From Selaginella moellendorffii (Eukaryota; Streptophyta; Lycopodiopsida; Selaginellales; Selaginellaceae): 64,000 nt of DNA. The stretch's first letter is position 1. Each line of letters begins with the position of its first letter. Shown one piece after another: positions 10,600 to 22,398 of the stretch. The stretch lies in contig NW_003314261.1 of the NCBI RefSeq assembly GCF_000143415.4, forward strand, positions 5,033,053 through 5,097,052. The letters are read 5' to 3'. The notes beneath the pieces were generated by a model, which was not told where the DNA came from, ran no database searches, and worked only from the letters and a program-made list of their open reading frames with translations. A program made the position numbers and the translations under genes.

Positions 10600-13500
10600 T
10601 TCACCAGATAATCAGGACTCAAGGCTCTAGTGCTACTGAACTTGGGTGCAACTTCTTGCTTCATGGACACGGACTTTGTTGCCTAATATCACGTTCCTTG
10701 TTCTCCTACTATACGGGATCTGAGGGTTGAAGGCATTGGCAGGCATTTTGTGTCTCCATCTTCTGGACTTAGGGAAATGTTGCTCGTTCGAGTACTCATC
10801 GGGTCCACCGTCACTAATATCACCTTCAACATCATCAACAGCAAGTCTTCCTCTGTGGTGCTCGGCCTTCTTTGGTTCCAACTGCACCAGCCTCAAATCT
10901 ATTGGAAGGAATTATAGCTTGTCTCTCCCACGTCACCATCTCCCATGTCTTCCCTTGCTGTTCATCGAGTCCGAATCAGGAAAAGTTCCCTAAACTCAAA
11001 TTAAGGTTTTGTTCCTGACTCTATGAAGTTTTCACCCTCTTCTTTTCCCTCTCTTCCATCTTACACTAGATAGTATCCTCATCTCATCATTCCATTCAGT
11101 CGTATGCCTCCTCCTATCTCCACAATCACTATGAAAGAACTCCTTCACAAAGAACCTATTTTCCTTTTTGCTTTGCATGTTTCTTCTATCAGTCTTCTTG
11201 AGAAGTATCATGATTTTGGAGATGTGTTTGACAAGAAAAAAGCTAGTGTACTGCCTGTTCATTAGCCTTACAACTGTCCCATTGATTTACAGGAAGGAGC
11301 ATCACCTCCGTAGGGGCTTATCTACGGGTTATCCCCATCCGAGCTTAAGGCCCTCAAAGAGTACGTGGACGAGAACCTTGCCTCAGGGTACATTCAGCAT
11401 TCGCAATCCCCGACTGGAGCACTTGTCTTCTTTGTCAAGAAGAAGGATGGGAGTTTGCGGCTAGTCATCGACTACCGAGGTTTGAACAAGATGACTGTTC
11501 AGAACCGTTATCCACTGCCCCTGATCTCAGACCTATTAGAATGCCTTGGTGGTGCTCACTTCTTCACCAAGATCGACCTCCGTGGAGCATACAACCTGAT
11601 CTAGATCTGGCCTGGCGATGAATGGAAGGTTGTGTTTTGAACCTGTTATGGCCACTTCGAGTACACTGTCATGCCGTTTGGCTTGACAAATGCTCCAACA
11701 GTTTTCCAACACATGGCGAATGACGTCTTTCGGGAGTTTCTTGATCAGATGGTGATCGTCTACTTCGATGACATCCTCATCTACTCAAAAACTCAAGAGG
11801 AGCATGATGAGCATGTGTGCAAGGTGCTGGTGAAGTTGCAGGAATACAGCCTATACACAAAGATTGAGAAATGTTCCTTCGATTAGGAGTCTGTGGAGTT
11901 CCTTAGGTACATTGTCACTCCTGAGGTATCACGATGGATCCTACCAAAGTCAAGACTATTCTTGAATGGGAGCCTCCACAATCAATGTTGGACGTTCATA
12001 TTTTGCTTGGTTTCACCAACTTCTACCGCAAATTCATTGCTCACTACTCTGACATTGTCCTTCCTCTCACGCATCTTACTTGCAAGGATGTTCCCTTCTC
12101 TTGGTCTGCTGCTACCTAGCAGGCCTTCGACACACTCAAGGCAACCTTCAATTTTGCTCCCGTCTTGATCCACGCTGATCCCTCACAACCTTTCTTCATT
12201 GAGGTGGATGCCTCCGACTTTGCCATCGGTGCTGTGCTGTCCAACTCGGAGCGAATCAGGAATTTCATCCGGTCACCTTCCATTCTCGGAAATTCTAGCC
12301 TGTGGAGATCAATTACGAAATCCACGACAAGGAGCTCCTTGCCATTATGGATTCTTTTGGAGAGTGGTGTCGTTTCTTGGAGGGAACAAGCCATCAAACA
12401 ACGGTCTAGAAAAATCACAAAAATCTTGAATACTTTGCCACTTCCCAAGTTTTGAGCCGTCATCAGGCAAGGTGGGCACAATTCTTGAGTCAGTTTGATT
12501 TTGTTATCAAGTACAGACTTGGAAAGTTTCAAGGCCTTCCTGATGCTCATTCAAAGCACTCCTATCTCAGTTTTAGGCCTGGTAGTCCTGCCTTCGATCA
12601 ACAGGATCAAGTTATCCTCGGTCCTGATCGGTTTCACGTTATGGCAATTTCCCTGGCCCCTCAGGATTCCTCCTTGATGGATGCGATCAAAAACAATCTT
12701 CAATCCGACAACCTCACCAACGACATTTTCCCCCATCTTCAGGCTAGACACCCAATGACTCCTAACTATCAGCAATTTGATGAGTTTAAGTTCTTAGATG
12801 GCTTGTTGTATTGTGGGGAGTAGCTTTACGTTTCTGAAGGTGATGCTCGAAGGTTGGTCTTGATGGCGTGCCACGATAGCCTAACTGCTGGTCACTCGGC
12901 ATTGCAAAAACCTATGAGCTGGTTGCACGGGACTTTTGGTGGCCCCACATGGATGACTACATCAAAGCTTTTGTTACCTCCTATGACACTTACACCTGGA
13001 ATAAGGTACCTTACCACCTTCTTTCAGGTTTGCTTCGTTCCCTCCCGGTCCCTTCAGGTCCTTAGGAATCCATCTCCATGAATTTCTTGAGTGATCTTTC
13101 GAGTTTTGAAGGCTTCAACAACATTTTAGTTGTGGTGAATCACTTCACAAAGATGGCGCACTTCCTGTTGTATACCAAGGAGTTTTCAGGCGAGGACATG
13201 GCAAAACTGGTATTCAAGGAAATTTTCCGACTTCATGGGATTCCTGCGATGTGGTTTCGGATTGGGGACCTCAATTCATCTTTCATTTCTGGCAACAGTT
13301 CTTGCAATTGCTTGGAGTCAAGGCCAACCTCTCTTCGGCATATCATCCTCAAACTGATGGACAGTCCAAGTGAACGATTCAGACATTAGAACAATTCCTG
13401 AGGTGCTTCATCAACTATCATCAAGATGACTGGTTCGATATCCTTCCCTTTGCTGAGTTCTTCTATAACAACTCTGTTCACTCCTCCCTTTGAGTTTCTC

Positions 13501-14110
13501 CCTTCTTTGCAAACTCTAGCTAAAATCCTCGATTCAATCTCTCACTTCCTTCTCCATCCGAATCCTTTTGTTCAACTCCCTGCTCTGAGGCATTTGTCTC
13601 TAACCTCCAGGAAATCCACAACTCCATCTCCTTCCACCTCTATCGTGCTCAAGAATTTCACAAAACATTCACCAATGGCCATCATTAGGATTGTCCCCTT
13701 TACAATATCGGGGATAGAGTCTGGCTCCTCAGGCGAAATATCTTCACCACTAGGCCATGTCCCAAACTCGATTTCAAACGCCTCGGTCCTTTTCCTATCA
13801 CTGCCATCATTAATCCTATCACTTATCACTTTGCACTTCCCTCCTCATATCAAATTCACCCCATTTTCACTCCTCTCTCCTTAAGCCTTATATTCCAAAT
13901 CGGGTCATTCCTCCAACTCCACTAGTGCAATTTGAGGATGGGTTTGAGTACAAGGTTTAGGACATCCTTGATTCCAAGATCTCATAGTCTAAACTCTACT
14001 ATTTGGTAGACTGGAAGGGTTACAGACCTGAGGAACGCACTTGGGAACCTACGGACAACCTGATTCATTCTCCTAACCTTGTTCAGGACTTCCACCACTA
14101 CTATCTTTCT
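10600..14110 (+). pseudogene. Chromovirus pol (PR-RT-RH-INT-chromodomain), disrupted
   Basis: The protease trace at about 10622-10680 reads LVLLNLGATSCFMD, where the catalytic DSGA has become NLGA. RT spans 11340-11940: [57 protein letters not shown] and the active-site [10 protein letters not shown]. RNase H is at about 12110-12480 ([20 protein letters not shown]). The integrase catalytic region is at about 13070-13390 (NNILVVVNHFTKMAHFL). A chromodomain at about 13995-14095 reads [21 protein letters not shown]. Stops at 11602-11604, 11638-11640, 11884-11886 and later break the frame. The chromodomain class is thought to guide insertion to modified histones. Confidence 0.88.
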
Positions 14111-14220
14111 TGTCCCAGTCCTCATTCTTTTCATTCTCCCTCTCCTGTCCCTCACCACCCATCTCATCCTCCTCTTCATTCTCATTCATGTCCTTGTTCC
14201 ACTCGTTTTTGAGGAGGGGG

Positions 14221-14574
14221 TGTTGTTAGGAATCCCCCATATTCCTGACTCTTGCCGAATTCCTGACCCGTAGACCATATTTCTGACTCTCAAGACACTT
14301 CCCTATTCCTGACTCTTTGATTTCCCGTACGATTCCTGAGTCTCGAACCACATTCTTGATGATGATGTGGCACCTCCTCGACCTTAGCTATATTTAGGCC
14401 ATCCTCGATCCAAGAGTGGTGGAGTTTCATCAACCTATAGTATATATAGGTTAGCTTTATTCAATTTCTTCACAATTTGAATCAATGTCAATCTAATGCC
14501 TTTTCTTTGTTTCCACTAGCTTTTCTCTTTGTCTTCTGCATTTTTCAGTTTTGATCTTGTTGGGGGTCTTGACA
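14221..14574 (+). repeat. Right (3') LTR of chromovirus
   Basis: 354 bp, colinear with the left LTR. In the first 124 bp I count by hand 16 differences from the left LTR, 15 of them transitions. That points to an old insertion with strong C-to-T/G-to-A decay, as expected for methylated repeats. Confidence 0.92.
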
Positions 14575-17500
14575 ATTGCTCACTTCGTGCTTATTCTTTA
14601 TGTGCTTCTCTACAAGCTTTATGTGCTTCTCTACAAGTCTCTTAACTTTTCAAGTCAAAGTTTTTGGCCCAAATGTGTTACACTCGTTAAACTTCTACTT
14701 CAACCATTGCCATATATTACACTTTTGGCACTATTTTGGGACTTAGGGATTTGTATCTTACAATTCTACCACCCATAGACAAAGTTTAATATCCTTATTG
14801 AATGATAATTTATTCCAAGCCACTATTCATCAATAGTTTAACATTAACAACTCATCACACTTAAGAGTATAGCCCCAATTTATAAATTTATTACCTCATT
14901 TGTGATTGTTCTTTCACTTTGTTGATTTAGATCCCACTAAACCCACCTTTTTCTATCTCAATCTTATTACTCACTTTAGAGTAATCTCAGACTATATCAA
15001 TATAAAGATTATATTTTAGAACCTTAACATTGACTTCCTGTATCAATTTCTTAGGTGTTTTTAACACTTTTCTATGCACATTATTATGGTATACACTTTA
15101 CTTCCCTATCCTAAAGAATTCTTTACTTAAGAGCACTATCATTCTTTCTTTTATTTTGTGCCAAACTCACTATATAGTAAACTTTATAAAGAGTTTTCTC
15201 CCTTTGGATTTATCTAAAGTCTAACTTTATCACTTTTAGTGTTTTTACACTTATTTTCCAAAATTGATTGGACTTTTAACTTCCAATTCTATATCTCGTA
15301 CTATTTGTCATATTATTTAGATATGAATTTAAACTTCCCAAGAGGCTACTCAATCCAATACTACTTAACCCAAAGACATTTAACCTTAAATATTTCAAGA
15401 CTTTTAACCGATTAAAAAAAGAAAGTGCTCTCTTATCTATAGGCATTTTTCCTTTATATTTAAACCTTTATAAATTATATCTCAAATTGTTCTCTTTAGT
15501 TGTTTACACAACTAAAATTGGGTGTCCCCATCTAATTCACAATATCCACAATTATAGAGTATCCCCCACTTGACAATATACTTAAGCCAACATCTTTGCT
15601 AAAAGTCTATAACCACTAAAAAATAAATGTCTTTATATTTTGAACCATCATTACACTTTAATACCCTCATAACACTAAAGAATTAGGATTATAACCCAAC
15701 CTTTGTATATGCATTTATATGTGGCATTAGATAGGATGTCTAGCATGACCCCCCACATTGATGCACTAAACTTATACCCATGTTAATTAACTTCTCTTTC
15801 ATATATACACTATATATCACAACTTAAGAACTTTATTCCTTTTAGCATTTAAGTTATCTCACTTGACAAACTAGATGATTAACCTATATTTATGCATGCA
15901 CTTCTTCATGTTTGGCCTCATAAGCCTTCTTTTCTGAAGTCAACTCTTCATTTAAGCACCTTATTCCTTTAAATGTTAATTTCATTTAGCAAGTCATTTA
16001 ACCAATGTAATATGGTTCTATGTATAAGCATATAAATCCTTAAATATTAACTTCCATTCAAAACCATCCTTTTGAATATGTGAAGATTACTTCCTTAACC
16101 TTGATAGCTTACATTATGGCAAGCTTCAAGACCATATTTTATTTATGCTATTTGATTTCATATGTGCTTTATATTCAATTTATATTCAATTTCCTAAATA
16201 CAAATTTACTTAGATTCCCATTTGGAAAATTAAAGGAAATCCACCCTTTAGTTTATTAAGGCCCCTCATTTCATAAACTTTTGTTTATCATTTGGTCTAA
16301 CATAGATATTTCCATACTTTAGATTCTTTATAATACCATATTTACAAGTAATAACCCTTAAGCTTGCACTGCCAACTTGCATTTCCCCACTCCTAACTTA
16401 CACAACCATCTTTACTTATGTCCTTTAATTTTTATAATTTAGTTTTACCCTTTACAATTTACTTTTGGCTCCATATGTTTCTTTTGTTTATTTTTCTCCA
16501 TAGTAAGAGGGTAAATTTGCACTTCTTACTTGCCTTAACAAGTATTCTTAGGGATAAATTTATTTAATAACTTAAAAAATATTTTTTATGCTCAACTTCT
16601 AATCTTACACTCTAGGATTAGCATTATACTTTATATGCGTTTGTTTGCTTATTGTTAGCCATGCTAAAATACTTTAGGCATTATTCACTTTAGATAAATA
16701 GACTTTCTATATCTCTAGCTTTTCTTTAACCTTGAGACTCGGATAACATTTTCTATCCATTATTCTTTATATGCCTTATCTAATACCTTTATAATACTAA
16801 ATATCATTTTTTTGTATTTTAGGTACTTTTATATTTCAATTATGGATTTCTTAGGCAATAAATATTTCCTTTTATAATAGTATATTGTAATATAAATAAT
16901 TTTTCTCTCAAGAGATATATTGAACTTCCTTATCTCAACAAAAAATTTGAGAAGTTAACTTTTACTATTTTAAACAATTGTATCAAAGTTGTGCTTAACT
17001 ATTTCATAGCTATTATGTTCTACAACTCATTGTCAGTGTTTTCACACTTTTATCCACATTTGATCAAACACTTTATTGTTAAGCTTTGTATTTATTCTAT
17101 ATCAATTCTGTTTCAATTGTGGTTTTTTTGGCTAGTATTTCACGAACTAACTATCTTGATCTATTCAATGCATCTTCTAATGAGAGACTTTGTATCTTGA
17201 CACCATTCACTCTATGAACCTTTAAATTCCTACTACATATATAAACTACAAGGAAACTACCATATTGATATAATATTATATAAAATATAAACACTTCTAA
17301 TAATTAGGTGTTTAATTTAAGGTTGAATTGTAACTAATAAAGTTGATCAAATGATAGAGCATTGAGAACTTTTGAGAAAAATCTTTAGAGAAAAGTTATC
17401 AAATGTAAGTTTTTTAGAGTTTAGATTATTTGCACACATATTCTTGGATAGATCACTACTACTATCTATATTTATATACACTCTTCGGCACTGTATATAA

Positions 17501-18847
17501 TATATCTCACTCATGTCTTTTGTTATTGACTCTTGAATCTACAAGAAATATTTTTTTTTCTTATTGGGAGTTATACAAAGTTTTAACATAATTGTTCATT
17601 TGGTTGTGTCAAAACTTCATATGTTTTTGTTACTTGATTTTTGCAACATAATTTAACATCTCTTGATCCAATGCTACACTATCCAATAAGGTTCCCATAT
17701 TTATTATGCATCCTTCTTATTAGTTAAACTTCTTGCTAAGAAGTGCCATTATTTCAAGATTATGAAGCCTCAAAACTCATATAACATTTTAAAAAAAGGA
17801 TATAAACATATAGAAGAGATTTTGTTAACCACTATTACATATATAAAAAGAAAGATTCAAAGGAACAGAAGGGAAAAATCCTATGAATTAAAGTGCATCT
17901 TGTTAAGGTGGTAAATAATGTAGTACATAGTTATGTGATTGTTTACAAACATGTCAGAAACATTTAAAACAATCAAATTTAGCAATCTTATTACCTTTTA
18001 ACTTCTAATTCTTTTTAAGAATTAGCTTCAGCTTTCAATATTATAATGATTTAAATTAGTTTTTGATTTTTATTTATTTTCTTTAGCAGCAATGCAGTAT
18101 TATATAAACTAGGTACAATGAGTATCTAGTGTGTAAAATTTAAATGATACAAATGTAACATGCTATATCATGACAACAAATATGAATACTTTTAGTTAGA
18201 AAAACAAGAAATAAAGTACCTTAATTTAATCCACTCACTTATCTTTATATTAGTGTTATAATTGTCAGTGGACTACACAAAAAGAGTTAAGACTTATGGA
18301 GGTTGTGAATGAGACTCCTTCAAGTGGTTGGAGGTGTGGTTAAGTGACTAAAATAGAATGGAAAATTTAGTCGTTTATAACTTATATGAATTTATTTATA
18401 ATATAATCTAAATTAATTCTATATAAATTCCAAAATTATAAAAATAATATGCATATTGAATAAAAATATAAACAGTAAATAGTGTAAAAATGATGGCTCT
18501 TTTTTATGAGGTCCCTTCACAATAAAAATATATATGCACATATTATAAACTTAAAATTAACAAAAATTGAAGATAAAATTTAAAAACAATCAAATAAAAT
18601 AATTTCTCATTTGTATTGACTTGTACACATTTAATAGCACATATATAGATTTAATTTCACTTAAAAATTATTTTTATGTTAACACAAGGAAATTGTTAGT
18701 TTTTTTATTTTCTATATGAAACATTTACTTATGTGCTAGTATAAGTTATATAACTACAAAGAAAAATATATGTATCAACCTTTAATTCTTTATGTTTAAT
18801 ATAAATAGTTTATGCTTTTAATTATATATATATCTATATATAAATAA

Positions 18848-18850
<3 letters not shown>

Positions 18851-18888
<38 letters not shown>
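18851..18888. repeat. (TA)n microsatellite
   Basis: An uninterrupted run of TA dinucleotides, flanked on the left by an AAATA-type run. A simple repeat inside the AT-rich block. Confidence 0.95.
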
Positions 18889-18893
<5 letters not shown>

Positions 18894-19285
18894 AGTAAAT
18901 AACCTCAAATCCTATTGATTGAAAAAAAATATATCACACCATGTAACTTCTATAGTTTTATTAATTATTAAAATATTTTAAGAAATCTATTACCTATAAC
19001 ACTAACTATTTGACAAATTTAAAATCTCGTGTTAACTCACTAAGGGCACCACACATCATAGAAATTTTACTGAAATACATTTATAAAGAATGCTCACTAT
19101 ATGAATTAGTAAGAGAAACATTTATACATCTAAAATTTATTTCTTCTAGTATAGTATTAGATACCACTTGATTTTAATTATATGTAACTTAAAAGCTAAA
19201 TTTTAAAGCACATAATCATTGTTAAAGATTTAGTGTTAATAAATTTTTCTTGAGGTTAGTATGTTAGCATGGGTTTGGAAAAATA

Positions 19286-19289
<4 letters not shown>

Positions 19290-19321
<32 letters not shown>
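19290..19321. repeat. (TA)n microsatellite
   Basis: A second uninterrupted TA dinucleotide run within the AT-rich block. Confidence 0.95.
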
Positions 19322-19325
<4 letters not shown>

Positions 19326-20048
19326 TTTTTGCAAATAACTAAATATTCAAAGATATATTTAAAATAGTTAGAAAATGAGAGTAAAATAGCCTATAAAAAA
19401 CCTGAAAAATGAATTACAATTATCATTAAAACAATATTTTCCATTTTTTATTGCTCATACTCTATTTACTTTACTGCTGTAAAAATATTATATTCTATCC
19501 AAAAACAGTAGGGAAATTAGGTTTATATAATATTTAGCTTATTTTGATTAAATTCATTTCAAGAATACAAAAAATCAATATTGGACCAAAATCATTTTAC
19601 AGAGGATGAAAAACATTCATCTCAACATTATACTTATCACAAGAAATATATAAATCAAATTTCTCAATGTACCTGAAAAAGAAAGTATAAAAGGCAACAA
19701 ATAATAAAAAGTTAGAAAAAAGTAGTACGAAAGAAAAAAAATGATTATATAAGAAACTTAACTTATCCCGTGCTTCAAACACATCCTTCAAAGCAATCAA
19801 AATCATAAAGAATCCACTGAAGTTCATAAACATTAAATTTGATCCTTGAAAAAAAGTAATATCACAATCATATTCCACCTCAAAAGGAGATTCAAGAATT
19901 GGAGAAGCTACGTAATTATGTCCCACAGAAGTTAAAGAGATTTGAGCACGCCTTCACAGCACTAACATGTGACAGAACTCTGCATTTGCGCTTGAGCGCT
20001 GGAGCTTGGTGTTTCAGTCATCGAGCTCTTCATCGTTTTTTAGGGTTC

Positions 20049-20803
20049 ATGATGGGTTCAGAGGCCAAGGGCGGGGAAGAGAGGATACTCCCGGCAACGC
20101 GGCGGCCCGATGGAACAATGCGCAAGGCCGTGAGGATACGAGCTGGATACGTGGCGCAGGAGGAGGTCGCCATTTATCAATCCAAAGGCGCCTTGGTAAG
20201 CTAGGAAATTCATCACAACATCTTCGCTTATTACTTTGTCCAGTTCAAGAAGGATGCTCCTTTGGTTCCTCCCGGCTACGACCCCGAAACCGATTTGATC
20301 AAGCCAAAAACTAAAGCCGCAAAGAAGAACGAGAAAAGGAAGGAGAAGAAGCAACAGGTGAGACGATTGGATCTTTTTCTGTATCGCCAGTCTTATCTTT
20401 TCTTCATCGCTTACAATTTTTTCTCCTGAATCAGGCAAAACTGGGATCGACAACAACAGAGCCCGGCGACTCACTCTCACAAAAACTTGACGCCCTGCAA
20501 GTTTCTTCCGAGCCATGCGAGACAACAAAGCAAGGAGAAATCTCGCAAGAAGGAAATCAAAGCGTGACTGACACTGGCAAGTCGGAGCTGGAGAAGAGGA
20601 TTCGAGCTCTCAAAAAAAAGGTCCGATTCTTTCTTTTCACTCCTAAAAAATCCAAGCGGATGGATCTTCACTCTTTTTTCTCTGCGTAGATCCGGCTAGC
20701 AAACGAATCGCCTCAAGAAGGGACGTCCTCTCAGCCAAAACCAGAGAAGGTGAAAGCATGGCAAGAGGAGCTCCAGCAACTAGAAGCTCAAGCTCAAGCT
20801 TAG
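20049..20803 (+). CDS. PYM: Partner of Y14 and Mago (PYM / WIBG)
   Basis: Four exons (20049-20195, 20244-20357, 20435-20620, 20690-20803), 186 aa. PYM binds the Mago-Y14 heterodimer and helps strip exon junction complexes from translated mRNA. The N-terminal Mago-Y14 binding block is unmistakable (GGEERILPATRRPDGTMRKA, then VRIRAGYVAQEEVAIYQSKG, residues about 8-48). A Lys-rich stretch (PKTKAAKKNEKRKEKK) and an acidic/Ser middle follow. The C-terminal helix ELEKRIRALKKKIRLANE with a WQEELQQLEAQ tail matches the ribosome-contacting end of the family. The frame is open upstream of the start, but MMGSEAKGG is the first Met pair beside the conserved domain; the second Met (20052) is equally possible. 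Confidence 0.95.
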
Positions 20804-21005
20804 CTTTTTTTTTAACATAATTGGGAGGGAATAGTTTTCTTCTCGGTAGTGTTTGCTAGGGTTTGAGTAGGGCGGCACTGGCGGGAGCGCTGCCGGGATT
20901 TTGGAGTGCCGTGATTTCGATCGCTGCTAGCTGCGGCGCTGCGAGCCGAGGTAAGCGATTGCTCGATCTACACATTAGGCTGGTCTGGATTTGCAGCGAG
21001 GAGCA

Positions 21006-22289
21006 ATGGAAGAGGCAGCATCGGTAAGAAAATCTTTGTGCGCTGTGCTACGGCTTTAGCTGTATGATCTTTGCAGCTACAGACGCCTGTGTTTTGCTGG
21101 GACGGTGATGAAGAGAGGCAAGCAAGCAAACAGCTCGTTTGATTTTCATTTTCCTCTCTTCGTTTTGTGCCATTTTGTGTGCATTACTTTTGAGAGATCT
21201 TTTACGAGTTCTTCTGATTTTCTTGTTGCTTTTCCTTCCCAGGTTTGCCATGGAGAGAGTTCATGGCGTGAATGACTTTGTCGACGAGGATCAAACCAAG
21301 TTTAGCACCATGGACGAAGATAATGGCGACGATGACTGGAGAGCTCTGGCGGCATCGCAGCCTCCGCCCGAGCCAGTGGTGGAGGCCACAGAGACAGATC
21401 CAGCACCGCCACCGGAGTCTAACTTGAACGCCCATCCATCGCCGCAACAGCTCGCAGTTCCTGCTGCTGCTACGCAACACATGCAGCACACGCAGGTAGC
21501 GGACATTAGAATCATGCGCTTCACTCGGAAGCGAACTCCAAACCAGCGGGGACGCAGGCATCCGGCGCTGGTGATGAAGCAGGAAGATCTGCTCGAGAAG
21601 TTTCCAATACTTAAGCATTTGCAGCAGCAAGAACAGCAAGAGCAGAAGGAAAAAGAGGCGGTCGCTGCGAAAGGCAAGGAGGGAGTGACTGCTACTGGCT
21701 CGAAGAAGGTGGAGGCTGGCTCTAAGCAACCGGTGGCGGAGACCAAGGCAAAGGCGAGCCCTGACGCTGCAGACAATGTCGTGAAAGGTCAGAGGTCTGT
21801 GCAAGCGAGACAAATCGAAGCCGACAAGAAAATTATCCGGCCAAAGCAGCAGCTGCAGCAAAAGGTGGAGGATCAGCAACAGAACAAGAAGCAAAAATCT
21901 CTCGCCTTCCAAAAGTCGAGGAACATCATTAACAAAAGGATCAACGCCGAGTCTGCCAAGACGGAGCCTGCTCTCGAGGTGGAGTGCTCAGAGGTTGTGG
22001 CAATGCAAGTAAGTTTGATTGCTTATTTGGAGCTTTTGTTTTACTGGCATTTGGTGCGCAGGCAAAGCAGAAGGCTGTAGCAGTAGAGTTCAAGGCACTC
22101 CGCGAAGAAATTCGTCCTCTTATTTCTAGCCCCGAGGAAGAAGGACTCAAGGGAGTGCCATCAAATCTGCAAGAGCGATGGATTGAGCTCCACTGCAAGC
22201 ACCTGCGCTCCAACTTCGATTACCATTTTGCTGTGACGCAGCATTTTTTGTGCCATCCTCCTTTGGGCCAGTGCAAGGCGCAAAACTAA
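21006..22289 (+). CDS. Unknown Gln-rich protein with Cys/His C-terminus
   Basis: I do not recognise this protein. The model is 21006-21023, 21077-21117, 21243-22008, 22062-22289, giving 350 aa. Intron 2 starts with GC (AG|GCAAGC, 21118-21242); without it the frame does not join. A shorter model could start at Met 21250. The protein is acidic at the N-terminus (VDEDQTKFSTMDEDNGDDDW) and then Pro/Ala-rich. It then has a basic block (MRFTRKRTPNQRGRRHPALV, about residues 115-135), long Gln/Lys-rich low-complexity coiled-coil-like sequence, and a compact C-terminus (RWIELHCKHLRSNFDYHFAV) with several Cys and His. It looks nuclear, but no function is proposed. It lies tail to tail with the SABATH gene, with 109 bp between stops. 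Confidence 0.7.
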
Positions 22290-22398
22290 GGCAAGTCAAT
22301 CTCCACTGCTTTGGAGTGACAGTTTTCCGTTTGGTTGCTATTTTCCAGAAGCATGTTTGTCAACATTTGTAGATCCACTTCAAATGGATACTTTCGTC

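Larger units (their letters stand above)
9060..14574 (+). mobile_element. Ty3/gypsy chromovirus LTR retrotransposon, full length, mutated
   Basis: The 5515-bp element has two 354-bp LTRs (9060-9413 and 14221-14574), each starting TGTTGT and ending CTTGACA. A polypurine tract (GAGGAGGGGG, 14211-14220) abuts the right LTR. A weak match to a tRNA-iMet primer site follows the left LTR. Internal order is gag, protease, RT, RNase H, integrase, then a chromodomain at the C-terminus of pol, which is the chromovirus lineage order. Frames carry many stops, so this copy cannot encode its own proteins. No clean 5-bp target duplication is seen: the flanks read CTTAT and ATTGC. Confidence 0.95.
14575..20048. 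other. AT-rich, gene-empty block
   Basis: About 5.4 kb of very AT-rich sequence with stops in every frame and no RNA gene found. It contains a 21-bp tandem duplication (two copies of ctttatgtgcttctctacaag, about 14596-14637) and two TA microsatellites. The last 150 bp are the 5' region of PYM, where base composition returns to normal. Probably heavily decayed repeats; no element could be named. Confidence 0.6.

Noticed and set aside
14575-19850. CRISPR-like or satellite arrays in the AT-rich block
   Set aside because: Only TA microsatellites and one 21-bp duplication are visible; no regularly spaced repeats.
21202-21912. Long antisense open frame over the Gln-rich gene
   Set aside because: Leu/Arg/His-rich reading that mirrors CAG/CTG-type codons; no domain and no splice-consistent partner.
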